Assembly: GCA_945870015.1 (NCBI GenBank)
Contig: CAMBQS010000175.1
Location: forward strand, 1 to 7,097
Direction of reading: 5' to 3'
Source: Desulfocicer vacuolatum DSM 3385
GTDB taxonomy: Bacteria > Desulfobacterota > Desulfobacteria > Desulfobacterales > SURF-7
DNA length: 7,097 nucleotides
Of this stretch, positions 1 through 6,598 are shown one piece after another. Within the stretch, counting starts at the first letter, position 1, and each line of letters opens with the position of its first letter. A program made the translations under genes and the position numbers. A model generated the notes under the pieces. The model worked only from the letters and a program-made list of their open reading frames with translations, made no database searches and was not told the DNA's origin.

Positions 1-502
1 TTTCTTTTAAGAAAAAGGAAGTCAGCGTATCGGTCACTTTCTGGACGGTTTCAGGATTTTCCCCCAAATAGGAAAGTGTAAAAGCGATCGTTGCTGTCGT
101 AGGCCTGCCGGTCCTCCGGTCAATCACCTCTGTGCTGATCGTCTCCATCTGGATATCTTCTCTCATCTTTTCCATAATCTCTTCGACCGTCCATTTTTCC
201 CGCAAATCCGCATAAAGGTTGAACTGATCAATCAGTTCAATGAGTTTTTTCGTACTCATGACTCTTTGATTGATCATCTGCAAACGTTGCTCTGCAAAGC
301 TGGTCACCGTGGCCATGACAAAATCGGAAGGAATTTCCTGATTTTCAATCAGTATGGTTGATTCAGATTTATAGTAGGAAGGAATCAGGAAAGCGATGGC
401 TGTCGTGATGGTAAAAACCAGAACCAAAGGGAGAAGAAGGTTCCATTTTCTCCGTTTGATAATGGTCATAATATCATGAGGTGATATTGTCTGTTCGTCC
501 AT
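1..502 (-). CDS. Wzz/GumC-type polysaccharide chain-length determinant, N-terminal part (runs off left edge)
   Basis: Only the first 167 codons are visible; the frame is open to base 1, so the C-terminus is outside. The start is an ATG at 502-500 with AGGGAG (513-508) five bases upstream. A short cytoplasmic N-terminus ending in a basic KRRKW stretch (about residues 16-20) is followed by one transmembrane helix (about 21-40). Next comes the typical PSYYKSESTILIE beta segment right after the membrane, then a charged helical periplasmic region. This is the N-terminal Wzz-domain layout of GumC/EpsF/Wzc-like polysaccharide co-polymerases, which sit in the inner membrane and set chain length while linking polymerase and exporter. 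It follows the beta-barrel gene by 34 bp and is probably in the same operon. A fused tyrosine-kinase domain (Wzc type) or a stand-alone co-polymerase cannot be told apart here. The family call is firm; the subfamily is open. Confidence 0.88.
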   Translation of the reverse strand, partial: MDEQTISPHDIMTIIKRRKWNLLLPLVLVFTITTAIAFLIPSYYKSESTILIENQEIPSDFVMATVTSFAEQRLQMINQRVMSTKKLIELIDQFNLYADLREKWTVEEIMEKMREDIQMETISTEVIDRRTGRPTTATIAFTLSYLGENPETVQKVTDTLTSFFLKE

Positions 503-507
503 GTAAT

Positions 508-513
508 CTCCCT
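508..513 (-). promoter_or_regulatory. Ribosome binding site of the Wzz-type gene
   Basis: The minus strand reads AGGGAG five bases before the ATG at 502. It fixes this start and shows that the gene has its own translation signal and need not depend on coupling to the beta-barrel gene 34 bp upstream. Confidence 0.6.
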
Positions 514-536
514 GCCGGTAATGAAAGACTGTGTGT

Positions 537-1754
537 TCAGTTCATTTCAAAACCATGAACATAGTTGATAAAAGTAAGATTCCGATCTGCTTCCGTGTCT
601 GCTGCTTCATCCATTATTCGCGTGAAAGAATGGCCTGCCTCCAGATACACAAATGGCGAAAAAGTGTAGCGGGACCTGACAGATAATTGAAATGCTTTTT
701 CATCAATTTCAGCAGAAGAAAATTCGTCTTTATCTGCATTGTTTACATAATAGCTTCCATCCAGACTGCCATTCAACTCTTCGGAAAAACGTTTACCGAT
801 TATCAGTGCCGTTGATGTTCTTTCAGAGCTTCCCGCTCTTCCGCTGGCCGGTTGTATATCATGTGAGATACTTGTTGTACAATGAATAAATTCACCATGA
901 TAATTGAGGCTTACCTGCCCGATGCCGCCCTTGCTGCTGTTTGTTTCTTCAACAACTGCAAGTTCATAACCATAGGGAGGATTGGAAAGAATCCATTTTG
1001 AGGTCTGAAACTCCGAGACCGTATATCTTGCCCCGATATCAAACCGGATATTGAATGTTTCGGTTACATCACTTTCAGCGCCGGTTGAAACCGAGTAGTA
1101 GTCAACGGTGGAGGTTTCATACTCATACCGGGAATATTGAACATTACAGAATATGGTTGGCAATTGATTCAACCAGGCCGGCTGATGAAAAATTCCCATA
1201 TTGGCTGCACTGGATTTATAATCATTGTTTTCATTTCCTGTTGTTTCATAATCATCCTGGTGAAAGGAGGAGGAAAGCGAAGCGGATGTTTTTTCGGAAA
1301 TCAAATAACTTCCGGAAATACCGCCATCGTACCGGTCACGCCTGGTTGTATCCAGGATCAGCCCGGTCTCATCCAGATCCCTGTCCGGCCTCGAATCACG
1401 GGAATAGGAGGTCTCTGCTGACAGATCCAATCTCTCTGTTGCTGCATAAGAAAGAACACCGGAAGCAGCCTGGTCATATCCATTCAGTTCATTATTATTT
1501 TTATACCAGCTTCTGTCAAGGTGACTGTTCAGATTCAGTTGCAGACGCTCGGACTGCTGTTTTAAGGTCAGTCCCGGCGAAGCGGTCGAGATGAAATCAT
1601 CCTCGATGTCATTCTGGGTCGTGAACAGGTTGTCAATATATTCCTGTCGAAGATGAACAGAAGGAATCAGTTTCATTTCACTGCAACAAGCCCTGTCCGG
1701 GCGGAAAAAAGCAGAGACCAGACAGAACAGGATGATTATAATCGTATGGATCAT
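537..1754 (-). CDS. Outer-membrane beta-barrel protein of an exopolysaccharide/PEP-CTERM locus
   Basis: This is a 405-residue protein. A hydrophobic N-terminal segment (about residues 4-17) looks like an export signal, but the region after it (RPDRACCSE, 18-26) has no good signal peptidase site. The mature start carries a P-S-V-x-L-x-x-E-Y-x-D-N pattern (31-42), followed by a SPGLTL segment near 59-64. The rest is alternating polar/hydrophobic residues rich in Tyr, Ser, Thr and Asn, as in beta-barrels. This resembles the PEP-CTERM-associated outer-membrane family (TIGR03016-like) and BBP2-type porins, which start with the same Y-x-D-N feature. I prefer the ATG at 1754 over an in-frame TTG at 1772: it lies 4 bp after the stop of the OPX gene and starts directly at the signal. 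There is no clear Shine-Dalgarno sequence, so reinitiation after the OPX stop is likely. Inferred role: the outer-membrane pore for the polymer. The last residues (FEMN) lack the usual terminal aromatic. Confidence 0.8.
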   Translation of the reverse strand: MIHTIIIILFCLVSAFFRPDRACCSEMKLIPSVHLRQEYIDNLFTTQNDIEDDFISTASPGLTLKQQSERLQLNLNSHLDRSWYKNNNELNGYDQAASGVLSYAATERLDLSAETSYSRDSRPDRDLDETGLILDTTRRDRYDGGISGSYLISEKTSASLSSSFHQDDYETTGNENNDYKSSAANMGIFHQPAWLNQLPTIFCNVQYSRYEYETSTVDYYSVSTGAESDVTETFNIRFDIGARYTVSEFQTSKWILSNPPYGYELAVVEETNSSKGGIGQVSLNYHGEFIHCTTSISHDIQPASGRAGSSERTSTALIIGKRFSEELNGSLDGSYYVNNADKDEFSSAEIDEKAFQLSVRSRYTFSPFVYLEAGHSFTRIMDEAADTEADRNLTFINYVHGFEMN

Positions 1755-1758
1755 TGGA

Positions 1759-2355
1759 TTATGGAACAACAATCACATCGCCCCGTTTCAGCAGAATATT
1801 CTGTGAAAGCTGTTTCCCTTCGGAAACCTCATCATAATTAAAAGGATACATACTGGTTTCTTGATTGTTTTTACGGAATACCTTGATACTGTCCTGTTTT
1901 GCAAAAGGGTTCAATCCGCCGGCCATGGCCAATGCCTGCAGAATATCGATATTGGTGTTCAGTACAAACCGGCCTGGATGGTTGACCTTCCCGATGACAT
2001 AAATCATCATGCTGTTGACCTGTCCAACTTCAACATTGAGTATCGGATCCGGCACGAACCGTTTTAATCCAGCTTCAATTTCTTTCCTTAATTGTGCAAC
2101 GGTTTTACCACCGGCTGTAATCTCACCGATCAGCGGGAATGCGATTCTGCCGTCCGGGAGCACGGTTACCTGTTTGGCCAGGGCCTCATCTTTCCATACA
2201 TCGATATTGAGAATATCGCCATGGCCGATGACATATTCCGGATCAGCCGTTTTCCCGGAGCCGGCAGGATTTTCAGCCACTGCACGCGCTCCCGCGGGAA
2301 ACATGATCCATGAGATCCACATCAGAAAAAAAATGGTTTTGATCGGTTGCTTCAT
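1759..2355 (-). CDS. Short polysaccharide export (OPX, Wza-like) protein, PEP-CTERM-locus type
   Basis: This is a 198-residue periplasmic or outer-membrane-associated protein of capsule/exopolysaccharide export. Residues 1-25 form a signal peptide ending in AGARA, with no lipobox cysteine. Residues about 38-115 are a Poly_export domain: it opens with EYVIGHGDILNIDVWKD, has the V-x-PDGRIAFPLIGEI block at 64-79, and ends in VPDPILNVEV. Residues about 117-162 are one SLBB domain (VIGKVNHPGRF ... LAMAGGLNPFA). The protein closes with LKRGDVIVVP. Canonical Wza is about twice as long, with more SLBB-type repeats and a C-terminal amphipathic helix that forms the outer-membrane pore. None of that is present, so this form probably needs a partner porin, and a beta-barrel gene follows 4 bp downstream. 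The start is supported by AGAGGAA (2369-2363) upstream. It matches the TIGR03027-like PEP-CTERM export group; EpsE is a name used for relatives. Confidence 0.92.
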   Translation of the reverse strand: MKQPIKTIFFLMWISWIMFPAGARAVAENPAGSGKTADPEYVIGHGDILNIDVWKDEALAKQVTVLPDGRIAFPLIGEITAGGKTVAQLRKEIEAGLKRFVPDPILNVEVGQVNSMMIYVIGKVNHPGRFVLNTNIDILQALAMAGGLNPFAKQDSIKVFRKNNQETSMYPFNYDEVSEGKQLSQNILLKRGDVIVVP

Positions 2356-2362
2356 CGTCTGA

Positions 2363-2369
2363 TTCCTCT
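2363..2369 (-). promoter_or_regulatory. Ribosome binding site of the OPX gene
   Basis: The minus strand reads AGAGGAA seven bases before the ATG at 2355. It lies in the 38-bp gap after the TPR gene, where no terminator is visible. Confidence 0.6.
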
Positions 2370-2393
2370 TTCAAGTATGATAGGGCTGAATCA

Positions 2394-4793
2394 TCAACCT
2401 TTCAGTTTTTTATATGTCTGCTCTGCTTCATTTTTCCCATGATAAACCTGTTCACCTGTAACTGCTTTTTCCAGATTTTTCAAGGCCTCATCATTTTTTC
2501 CTTTTTTATAATGGATCATTCCCATGTGATAGTTGATGACAGAGGATTCCGGTTCTTTTGCAAGTGACTTTTCAACAAAGCTCTGGGCTTTGTCAAGATC
2601 TCCCATCTTGTAATGGATCCAACCCAGGGTGTCCATGATCAAGGATTCCTGCGGTTTCAGATTGTTTGCAATTTCTGCATAATTAAGAGCTTTTTTCAGG
2701 TCCTTATTTGATTCTGCAAATTCAGACAAAAGAAACGCCAGGTTGTTGTATGCAGCCCAGAAATCGGGGCTGTTTTTAACGGCGGCTTCATAAAGCGCCA
2801 CAGCCTTTTTGACTTCTTTGTCTCGTTCATACAGGCTTCCAAGGGATAAAATTGCCGCCCTGTTTTTGGGATTCTGATGGACAGAGGCTTCCAGGCTGGA
2901 AACCGCCTGCTCTTTCTTCCCTTGCATAATATAGAGTTCCGCCAAAGCATTATGGGGGGTAATCCATTCCGGCTGAAGTTCAATCGCTTTTTTAAATGCA
3001 GACTCGGATGAAGGGTAGTTTTTCTTTGTCGCGTAAATTTTGCCCAGCAGATAGTGTGCTGTTGCATCTACCGGCTTTTTTTGAATCTGCTGGTTGCAGA
3101 CATCCAAAGCCTTTTCCTGTCTGCCTGCGTTCATGCACATCTGCACAAGGGTTGAAAGCGCAATGGGAGATTCCGGGTTTTCTTCCAGGCCTTTTTCCAG
3201 GATAGCAATCGCTGAATCCCATTTTTTCTGGGAAGCATATAGCCGGGAAAGTTTTATTTTCCCCAATAGATTGTCCTGGGCAGTTCCATGGATGGCCATA
3301 TAGGTTTTTTCCGCTTCGGTCACTTTATGGTTTGCCAGCAGCAGATCTCCGTAACCAGCCTGAATTTTCGAATCATTCGGGTAATACTCGGCCAGTTTTT
3401 TCCAGACAGCTTCTGCCTCGTTGAGATCTTTTTTCATTACATGGAGACGGGCAAGACCGGTTAAAGCCTCTTTTGATCTTGGATCTATTTTAAGGGCATT
3501 TTTCAGGGTATCGACTGCAAGCTCGATTTCTTCATTCATCGCATGCGCCTGAGCAAGAAGAAGATATCCCTGGATCAGATCCGGCTGCTCGGTTACGATG
3601 GCCCGGAATTCGGGAATGGCATTCCCTCCCTGGTTTTTGCTCAGATAGATTTTCCCTTTGGTAAAGTGTGCATCAATGTCTTTGGGGTTTTCTTTCAGTA
3701 CGCTGATAGCAAATTGATCTGCTTTTTCAATGTCACCTTTCATCATATAAAGATTTGCCAGGGCATTTTGAGTCTTGAGAATTTCCGGATGGGCAGGATC
3801 TTGTTCAAACGTGAGACATTTTTTGAGCAGATTGATGGCCCTGTCCGGATCCTTTTTATTGACATACAGTTCACTCAGCATCATATGGAGCTTGAAGCTT
3901 TTGGGCAGCCGATTGATTCCGTTCTGAATCATCTCTTCCACAGCTTCCGGTTTCTTCCTGCCCACGGAAAAACGGGCAGCTTTGATATAGTTTTCCTCAA
4001 CTGGCGGGTCAGATGACAGCAGTTTCAGGATCAGATCATCCGCCTCTTTTTTTTGATCCGCTTCCCAGAGAATCGAAGCAAGCGTGAATTGATGGTCGGA
4101 TTTTTCCGGCTCAAGGGCGATTATTTTTTTCTGCAACTCCATGGCCTTGTCATACTTTTTTTCCTGAAAGTAATAGCGGACGATAATGGCATGAAGGGAG
4201 ATGGAATCTGGATTTGCCGTAAGTCCTATAGACAGGAGATTCTCAGCCTCTTCTTTATTGTTTTCCTGCAGATAGATCGATGACAGGACAATATAGAGTT
4301 CCGGTTTGGTCATCTTTTTTTCCAGAAGTCCCAGAAACAGACTTTTGGCTTCATCAATCTTTTTCTCGGAGAGAAGGAGCAATCCTTGTAAAAAAAGTCC
4401 TTCCAGGTTATCCGGTTCTGTTTTCAGTATCCATTCGACCTTTTCACGGGCCTTGTCAATCGCATTCGCTGCCAGAAGCAGTCTGCCGATCTGAATCTGT
4501 GCATCCAGATGTTTGGGATCCAGATCAACAGCCTTGTTCAGGAAGCCGTATGCATTTTTCGGATTCTTGGATTTTAGCTCCACCATTCCTAGCATGTAGT
4601 AGGCATCTGCAAATTTCGGATCGATCTGTATGGCGTTTTTCAGTTCCAGCCGGGCCTTGACATAATCTTCCTTCTCATAAAGGGCTTTTCCTTTTTCGAA
4701 AAATTCCTTTTTTTTCTCTTCCGGTCCGCCGCAGGCAAACATCAGCATGGACACCAATGTCAAAAGAATCAGCGGATAATAACGTTTAATCAT
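2394..4793 (-). CDS. prsT: TPR-repeat lipoprotein, PrsT family (PEP-CTERM system)
   Basis: This is a 799-residue lipoprotein. A basic start (MIKRYY) and a hydrophobic segment lead to a lipobox-like MFAC with the lipidated cysteine at residue 21. The next residue is Gly, not Asp, so outer-membrane sorting by Lol is expected. From about residue 27 to the end I count roughly 22 consecutive TPR-like units of about 34 residues, most ending in a D/E-P pair (for example IQIDPK, VDLDPK, IELQPE). No other domain is visible. This architecture matches TIGR02917 (PEP-CTERM TPR lipoprotein, PrsT), although that family is usually nearer 900 residues. The function is not established; a periplasmic scaffold for export or exosortase components is inference. 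The start at ATG 4793 is chosen because TAGGAGGAA lies nine bases upstream. An in-frame TTG at 4820 would overlap the previous gene and place that site inside the coding region. It lies 23 bp after the transferase gene. Confidence 0.9.
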   Translation of the reverse strand: MIKRYYPLILLTLVSMLMFACGGPEEKKKEFFEKGKALYEKEDYVKARLELKNAIQIDPKFADAYYMLGMVELKSKNPKNAYGFLNKAVDLDPKHLDAQIQIGRLLLAANAIDKAREKVEWILKTEPDNLEGLFLQGLLLLSEKKIDEAKSLFLGLLEKKMTKPELYIVLSSIYLQENNKEEAENLLSIGLTANPDSISLHAIIVRYYFQEKKYDKAMELQKKIIALEPEKSDHQFTLASILWEADQKKEADDLILKLLSSDPPVEENYIKAARFSVGRKKPEAVEEMIQNGINRLPKSFKLHMMLSELYVNKKDPDRAINLLKKCLTFEQDPAHPEILKTQNALANLYMMKGDIEKADQFAISVLKENPKDIDAHFTKGKIYLSKNQGGNAIPEFRAIVTEQPDLIQGYLLLAQAHAMNEEIELAVDTLKNALKIDPRSKEALTGLARLHVMKKDLNEAEAVWKKLAEYYPNDSKIQAGYGDLLLANHKVTEAEKTYMAIHGTAQDNLLGKIKLSRLYASQKKWDSAIAILEKGLEENPESPIALSTLVQMCMNAGRQEKALDVCNQQIQKKPVDATAHYLLGKIYATKKNYPSSESAFKKAIELQPEWITPHNALAELYIMQGKKEQAVSSLEASVHQNPKNRAAILSLGSLYERDKEVKKAVALYEAAVKNSPDFWAAYNNLAFLLSEFAESNKDLKKALNYAEIANNLKPQESLIMDTLGWIHYKMGDLDKAQSFVEKSLAKEPESSVINYHMGMIHYKKGKNDEALKNLEKAVTGEQVYHGKNEAEQTYKKLKG

Positions 4794-4800
4794 GTAGATT

Positions 4801-4809
4801 TTCCTCCTA
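4801..4809 (-). promoter_or_regulatory. Strong ribosome binding site that decides the prsT start
   Basis: The minus strand reads TAGGAGGAA, a near-perfect Shine-Dalgarno sequence with its GGAGG core nine bases before the ATG at 4793. It sits in the short gap after the TGA of the transferase gene (4819-4817). It is the strongest such site in the window and argues for high independent translation of the TPR lipoprotein. Confidence 0.8.
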
Positions 4810-4816
4810 AATTTTC

Positions 4817-6460
4817 TCAAAGTGTGTATAGCCCCCTGACGGATAATATCAGAAGAACAAAAACCGTAAAAAAGGCAAGTGTTGAATATTTTTTTCTCAA
4901 TTCCCCGATCAGCACCTCAAAACTGAAAAAAAAGACAATGATCCGGGTCGTCAGCATTCCTATCTGGTAGCTCCTGATCTGGATATCCGGAAGATTCGGA
5001 AGAACCAGCGCAATGAACAGAATGATGAAGTCTGTCGGCGTGGTTTTAAAACCTCCCTTTCGTCTTGTGAATTTCAAAATAAAAATGACAAATACCGCTA
5101 TCATTCCAAAACAGAGATTATATATAATTTCAAGATTTGTGTTCAGCCAGGTAACTGTATTTTTTTCACCAAGATAGACCAATAAGGGTATGGTCATAAA
5201 AAGGGACAGGCGGATCATCCCTCCCAGCCATTGGTTCAGATATAAGGCGATAACAGAAAGAAGCACGGCCATGGCCATTCCGATTAAAGAAAAATAGGCC
5301 GGAATATCGTTAGGAAGAAAACAGGTAAAAATCAGGAGAATCGGCAAACCGGTCTTCACGGAAAGGAAGGGAAGCTTGATATGGTAGTTTTTTTCACGCA
5401 GTCGTTTCAATTTGTTTTTGATTACATGTTCGATCAGGTCATATCTTTTCAGTTTCCAGCCGGTTCTCTCTGCCATAATAAAACCGGTGATGATCAGACT
5501 GGAGAAGACAACATAGTAGATCAGCAGAAAACAATTGGAGTAAAATCTGAAAATAAACGCCGATGTAACGAGAAAAGCCTGAAGCACATAGATAATGAAT
5601 ACAGACTCTGAATGAAAACAGCCAAGGCGCATGAGTTTATGGTGGAAATGATTTTTGTCGGCAACAAAAGGAGATTTTCCATTTGCAATCCGCTCGATCA
5701 TGACTGTCAGGGTGTCGAGAATTGGAAATCCGAGCAGGATCAGTGGAAGCAGTGAACTAAAAGGAGTCTCTCCCTGGGTCAGGTGAAGGGCAGTGGTGAT
5801 GGAGAGGTATCCCAGAACCTGACTACCGGTGTCTCCCATAAAGACGGTTGCCGGATGGGTATTGAAACGAAGAAAACCGAAAATGGCTCCGATGACTGCA
5901 ATCGATACCAGGGCGATCGAATTATTTTCAGAGCAGAATCCCAGATAGGCAATACAGATAAAGCTCAGCATGGTGATTCCACCGGCAAGACCGTCCAGTC
6001 CATCAGACAGGTTGATGGCATTGGTTACACCAACGATGATGAAAAGGGTCAACAGGATGGTCAGACACTGAGCGCAGAATAAGCTGTCAGGAAAGATATT
6101 ATCAAAGAAGGAGAATGATATTCCACCATACAGCACCGCAATCAGCGCTGCCAGAATCTGACCCAGCAGCTTGGCCTTGTATCCAAGCTCCCGGATATCA
6201 TCAATCAGGCCAAAAACCGTAAGCACAAAAGCTCCGATCAAAACCGGCCGGATAAAATCATCACCCGGAACCCAGAGAAGTACCGGAACCAATATCCCAA
6301 GTGCCATAGCAATCCCGCCGGTTTTGGGAATAGGAGACTGATGAACCTTCCTTTCGTTCGGGGTATCGACAATGATCTTACTGATCGCCATACTGCGCAG
6401 CATGGGAATCAGGGCAATGGTGATAAACATTGAAATCAAAAGTGTGGATAAATAGATCAT
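4817..6460 (-). CDS. WecA/MraY-superfamily polyprenyl-phosphate sugar-1-phosphate transferase with long C-terminal membrane extension
   Basis: This 547-residue integral membrane enzyme is expected to move a sugar-1-phosphate (GlcNAc-1-P or similar) from a UDP-sugar to undecaprenyl phosphate, the priming step of polymer synthesis. Visible family motifs, in order: DTPNERKVH..PIPKTGG (32-49); the GLIDD aspartates (D87, D88); NAINLSDGLDGLAGG (147-161) with N150, D153 and D156; FLRFN..PATVFMGDTGS (196-213) with D210; PILDT (246-250); and the histidine motif NHFHHK (270-275). All key residues are present, so activity is likely. The motifs resemble WecA/TagO/WbpL-type enzymes more than MraY, but the sugar cannot be read from sequence. 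Typical members end near 330-370 residues. Here a basic linker (about 336-362) and several further hydrophobic segments (about 365-545) follow. The ATG at 6460 is kept because it precedes the first membrane helix; no good ribosome site is seen. The TGA lies 23 bp before prsT. Confidence 0.9.
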   Translation of the reverse strand: MIYLSTLLISMFITIALIPMLRSMAISKIIVDTPNERKVHQSPIPKTGGIAMALGILVPVLLWVPGDDFIRPVLIGAFVLTVFGLIDDIRELGYKAKLLGQILAALIAVLYGGISFSFFDNIFPDSLFCAQCLTILLTLFIIVGVTNAINLSDGLDGLAGGITMLSFICIAYLGFCSENNSIALVSIAVIGAIFGFLRFNTHPATVFMGDTGSQVLGYLSITTALHLTQGETPFSSLLPLILLGFPILDTLTVMIERIANGKSPFVADKNHFHHKLMRLGCFHSESVFIIYVLQAFLVTSAFIFRFYSNCFLLIYYVVFSSLIITGFIMAERTGWKLKRYDLIEHVIKNKLKRLREKNYHIKLPFLSVKTGLPILLIFTCFLPNDIPAYFSLIGMAMAVLLSVIALYLNQWLGGMIRLSLFMTIPLLVYLGEKNTVTWLNTNLEIIYNLCFGMIAVFVIFILKFTRRKGGFKTTPTDFIILFIALVLPNLPDIQIRSYQIGMLTTRIIVFFFSFEVLIGELRKKYSTLAFFTVFVLLILSVRGLYTL

Positions 6461-6588
6461 TTTAAATTGATATTCGCTTTCGGAATCTGCTTATTCCGTT
6501 TGAAACCCAAGGAAAATCCCCTTGAGAATGGGCCACAGCAATCAATTCCCCCCTTGAGGGGGGCGAAGGGGGGTGTCGTCAACACCAC
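6461..6588 (-). other. 128-bp spacer between epsI and the transferase gene
   Basis: This is the only sizeable gap in the window, and no reading frame in it looks real. It holds a G/C-tract palindromic element at the epsI end, a degenerate second copy in the middle and a small perfect hairpin near the transferase start. I could not find a convincing -35/-10 pair or a sigma-54 GG-N10-GC element for the downstream genes. Whether transcription restarts here or simply reads through is open. Confidence 0.5.
6481..6498 (-). repeat. Perfect 6-bp inverted repeat in the transferase leader
   Basis: CGGAAT, six bases, then ATTCCG: a perfect stem that ends 20 bases before the transferase ATG at 6460. It could be an RNA leader hairpin or a small operator. 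A stem of this length can arise by chance, and no T-run follows, so it is not called a terminator. Confidence 0.35.
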
Positions 6589-6598
6589 TCATCCCCCC
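6545..6598. repeat. G/C-tract palindromic element (likely dispersed intergenic repeat)
   Basis: On the plus strand, six C (6548-6553), TTGA, six G (6558-6563), CGAA, six G (6568-6573), then GGTGT/ACACC arms (6572-6576 and 6582-6586), and finally six C (6593-6598). The tracts allow two competing folds: CCCCCC-TTGA-GGGGGG alone, or the GGGGGG at 6568-6573 with the CCCCCC at 6593-6598 around the inner ACACC hairpin. The last C tract lies inside the end of epsI (its Pro-Gly-Gly codons), so the element overlaps the gene end. Its compact palindromic design resembles the short dispersed intergenic repeats seen in many bacterial genomes; that it is dispersed here is inference from one copy. No U-run follows on the minus strand, so it is not a classic terminator. 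Confidence 0.55.

Noticed and set aside
1055..1594. Open frame of 179 codons on the plus strand
   Set aside because: It lies wholly opposite the beta-barrel gene, has no ribosome site or recognisable domain, and its composition (His, Arg, Ser and Pro rich) is that of a shadow frame.
1755..1772. TTG start at 1772 for the beta-barrel protein
   Set aside because: It overlaps the OPX gene end and has no ribosome site; the ATG at 1754 gives a more typical export signal.
2360..2393. Inverted repeat TGATTC-N22-GAATCA before the OPX gene, partly covering its ribosome site
   Set aside because: A 6-bp stem with a 22-base loop is easily due to chance and would be weak.
3543..4016. Open frame of 157 codons on the plus strand
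   Set aside because: It is antisense to the TPR lipoprotein gene; long open shadows are common opposite Lys- and Glu-rich repeat proteins. No family features are seen.
4708..4715. Eight-A tract (on the coding strand) near the start of prsT as a phase-variation switch
   Set aside because: A second eight-base tract occurs at 4047-4054 in the same gene and both are explained by runs of Lys codons; the frame is intact.
4794..4820. TTG start at 4820 for the TPR lipoprotein
   Set aside because: It would overlap the transferase stop and put the strong ribosome site inside the coding region. It would also add a basic leader before a good lipoprotein signal.
6545..6598. Rho-independent terminator after epsI
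   Set aside because: Strong stems are possible, but no U-run follows on the minus strand and the element sits partly inside the coding end.
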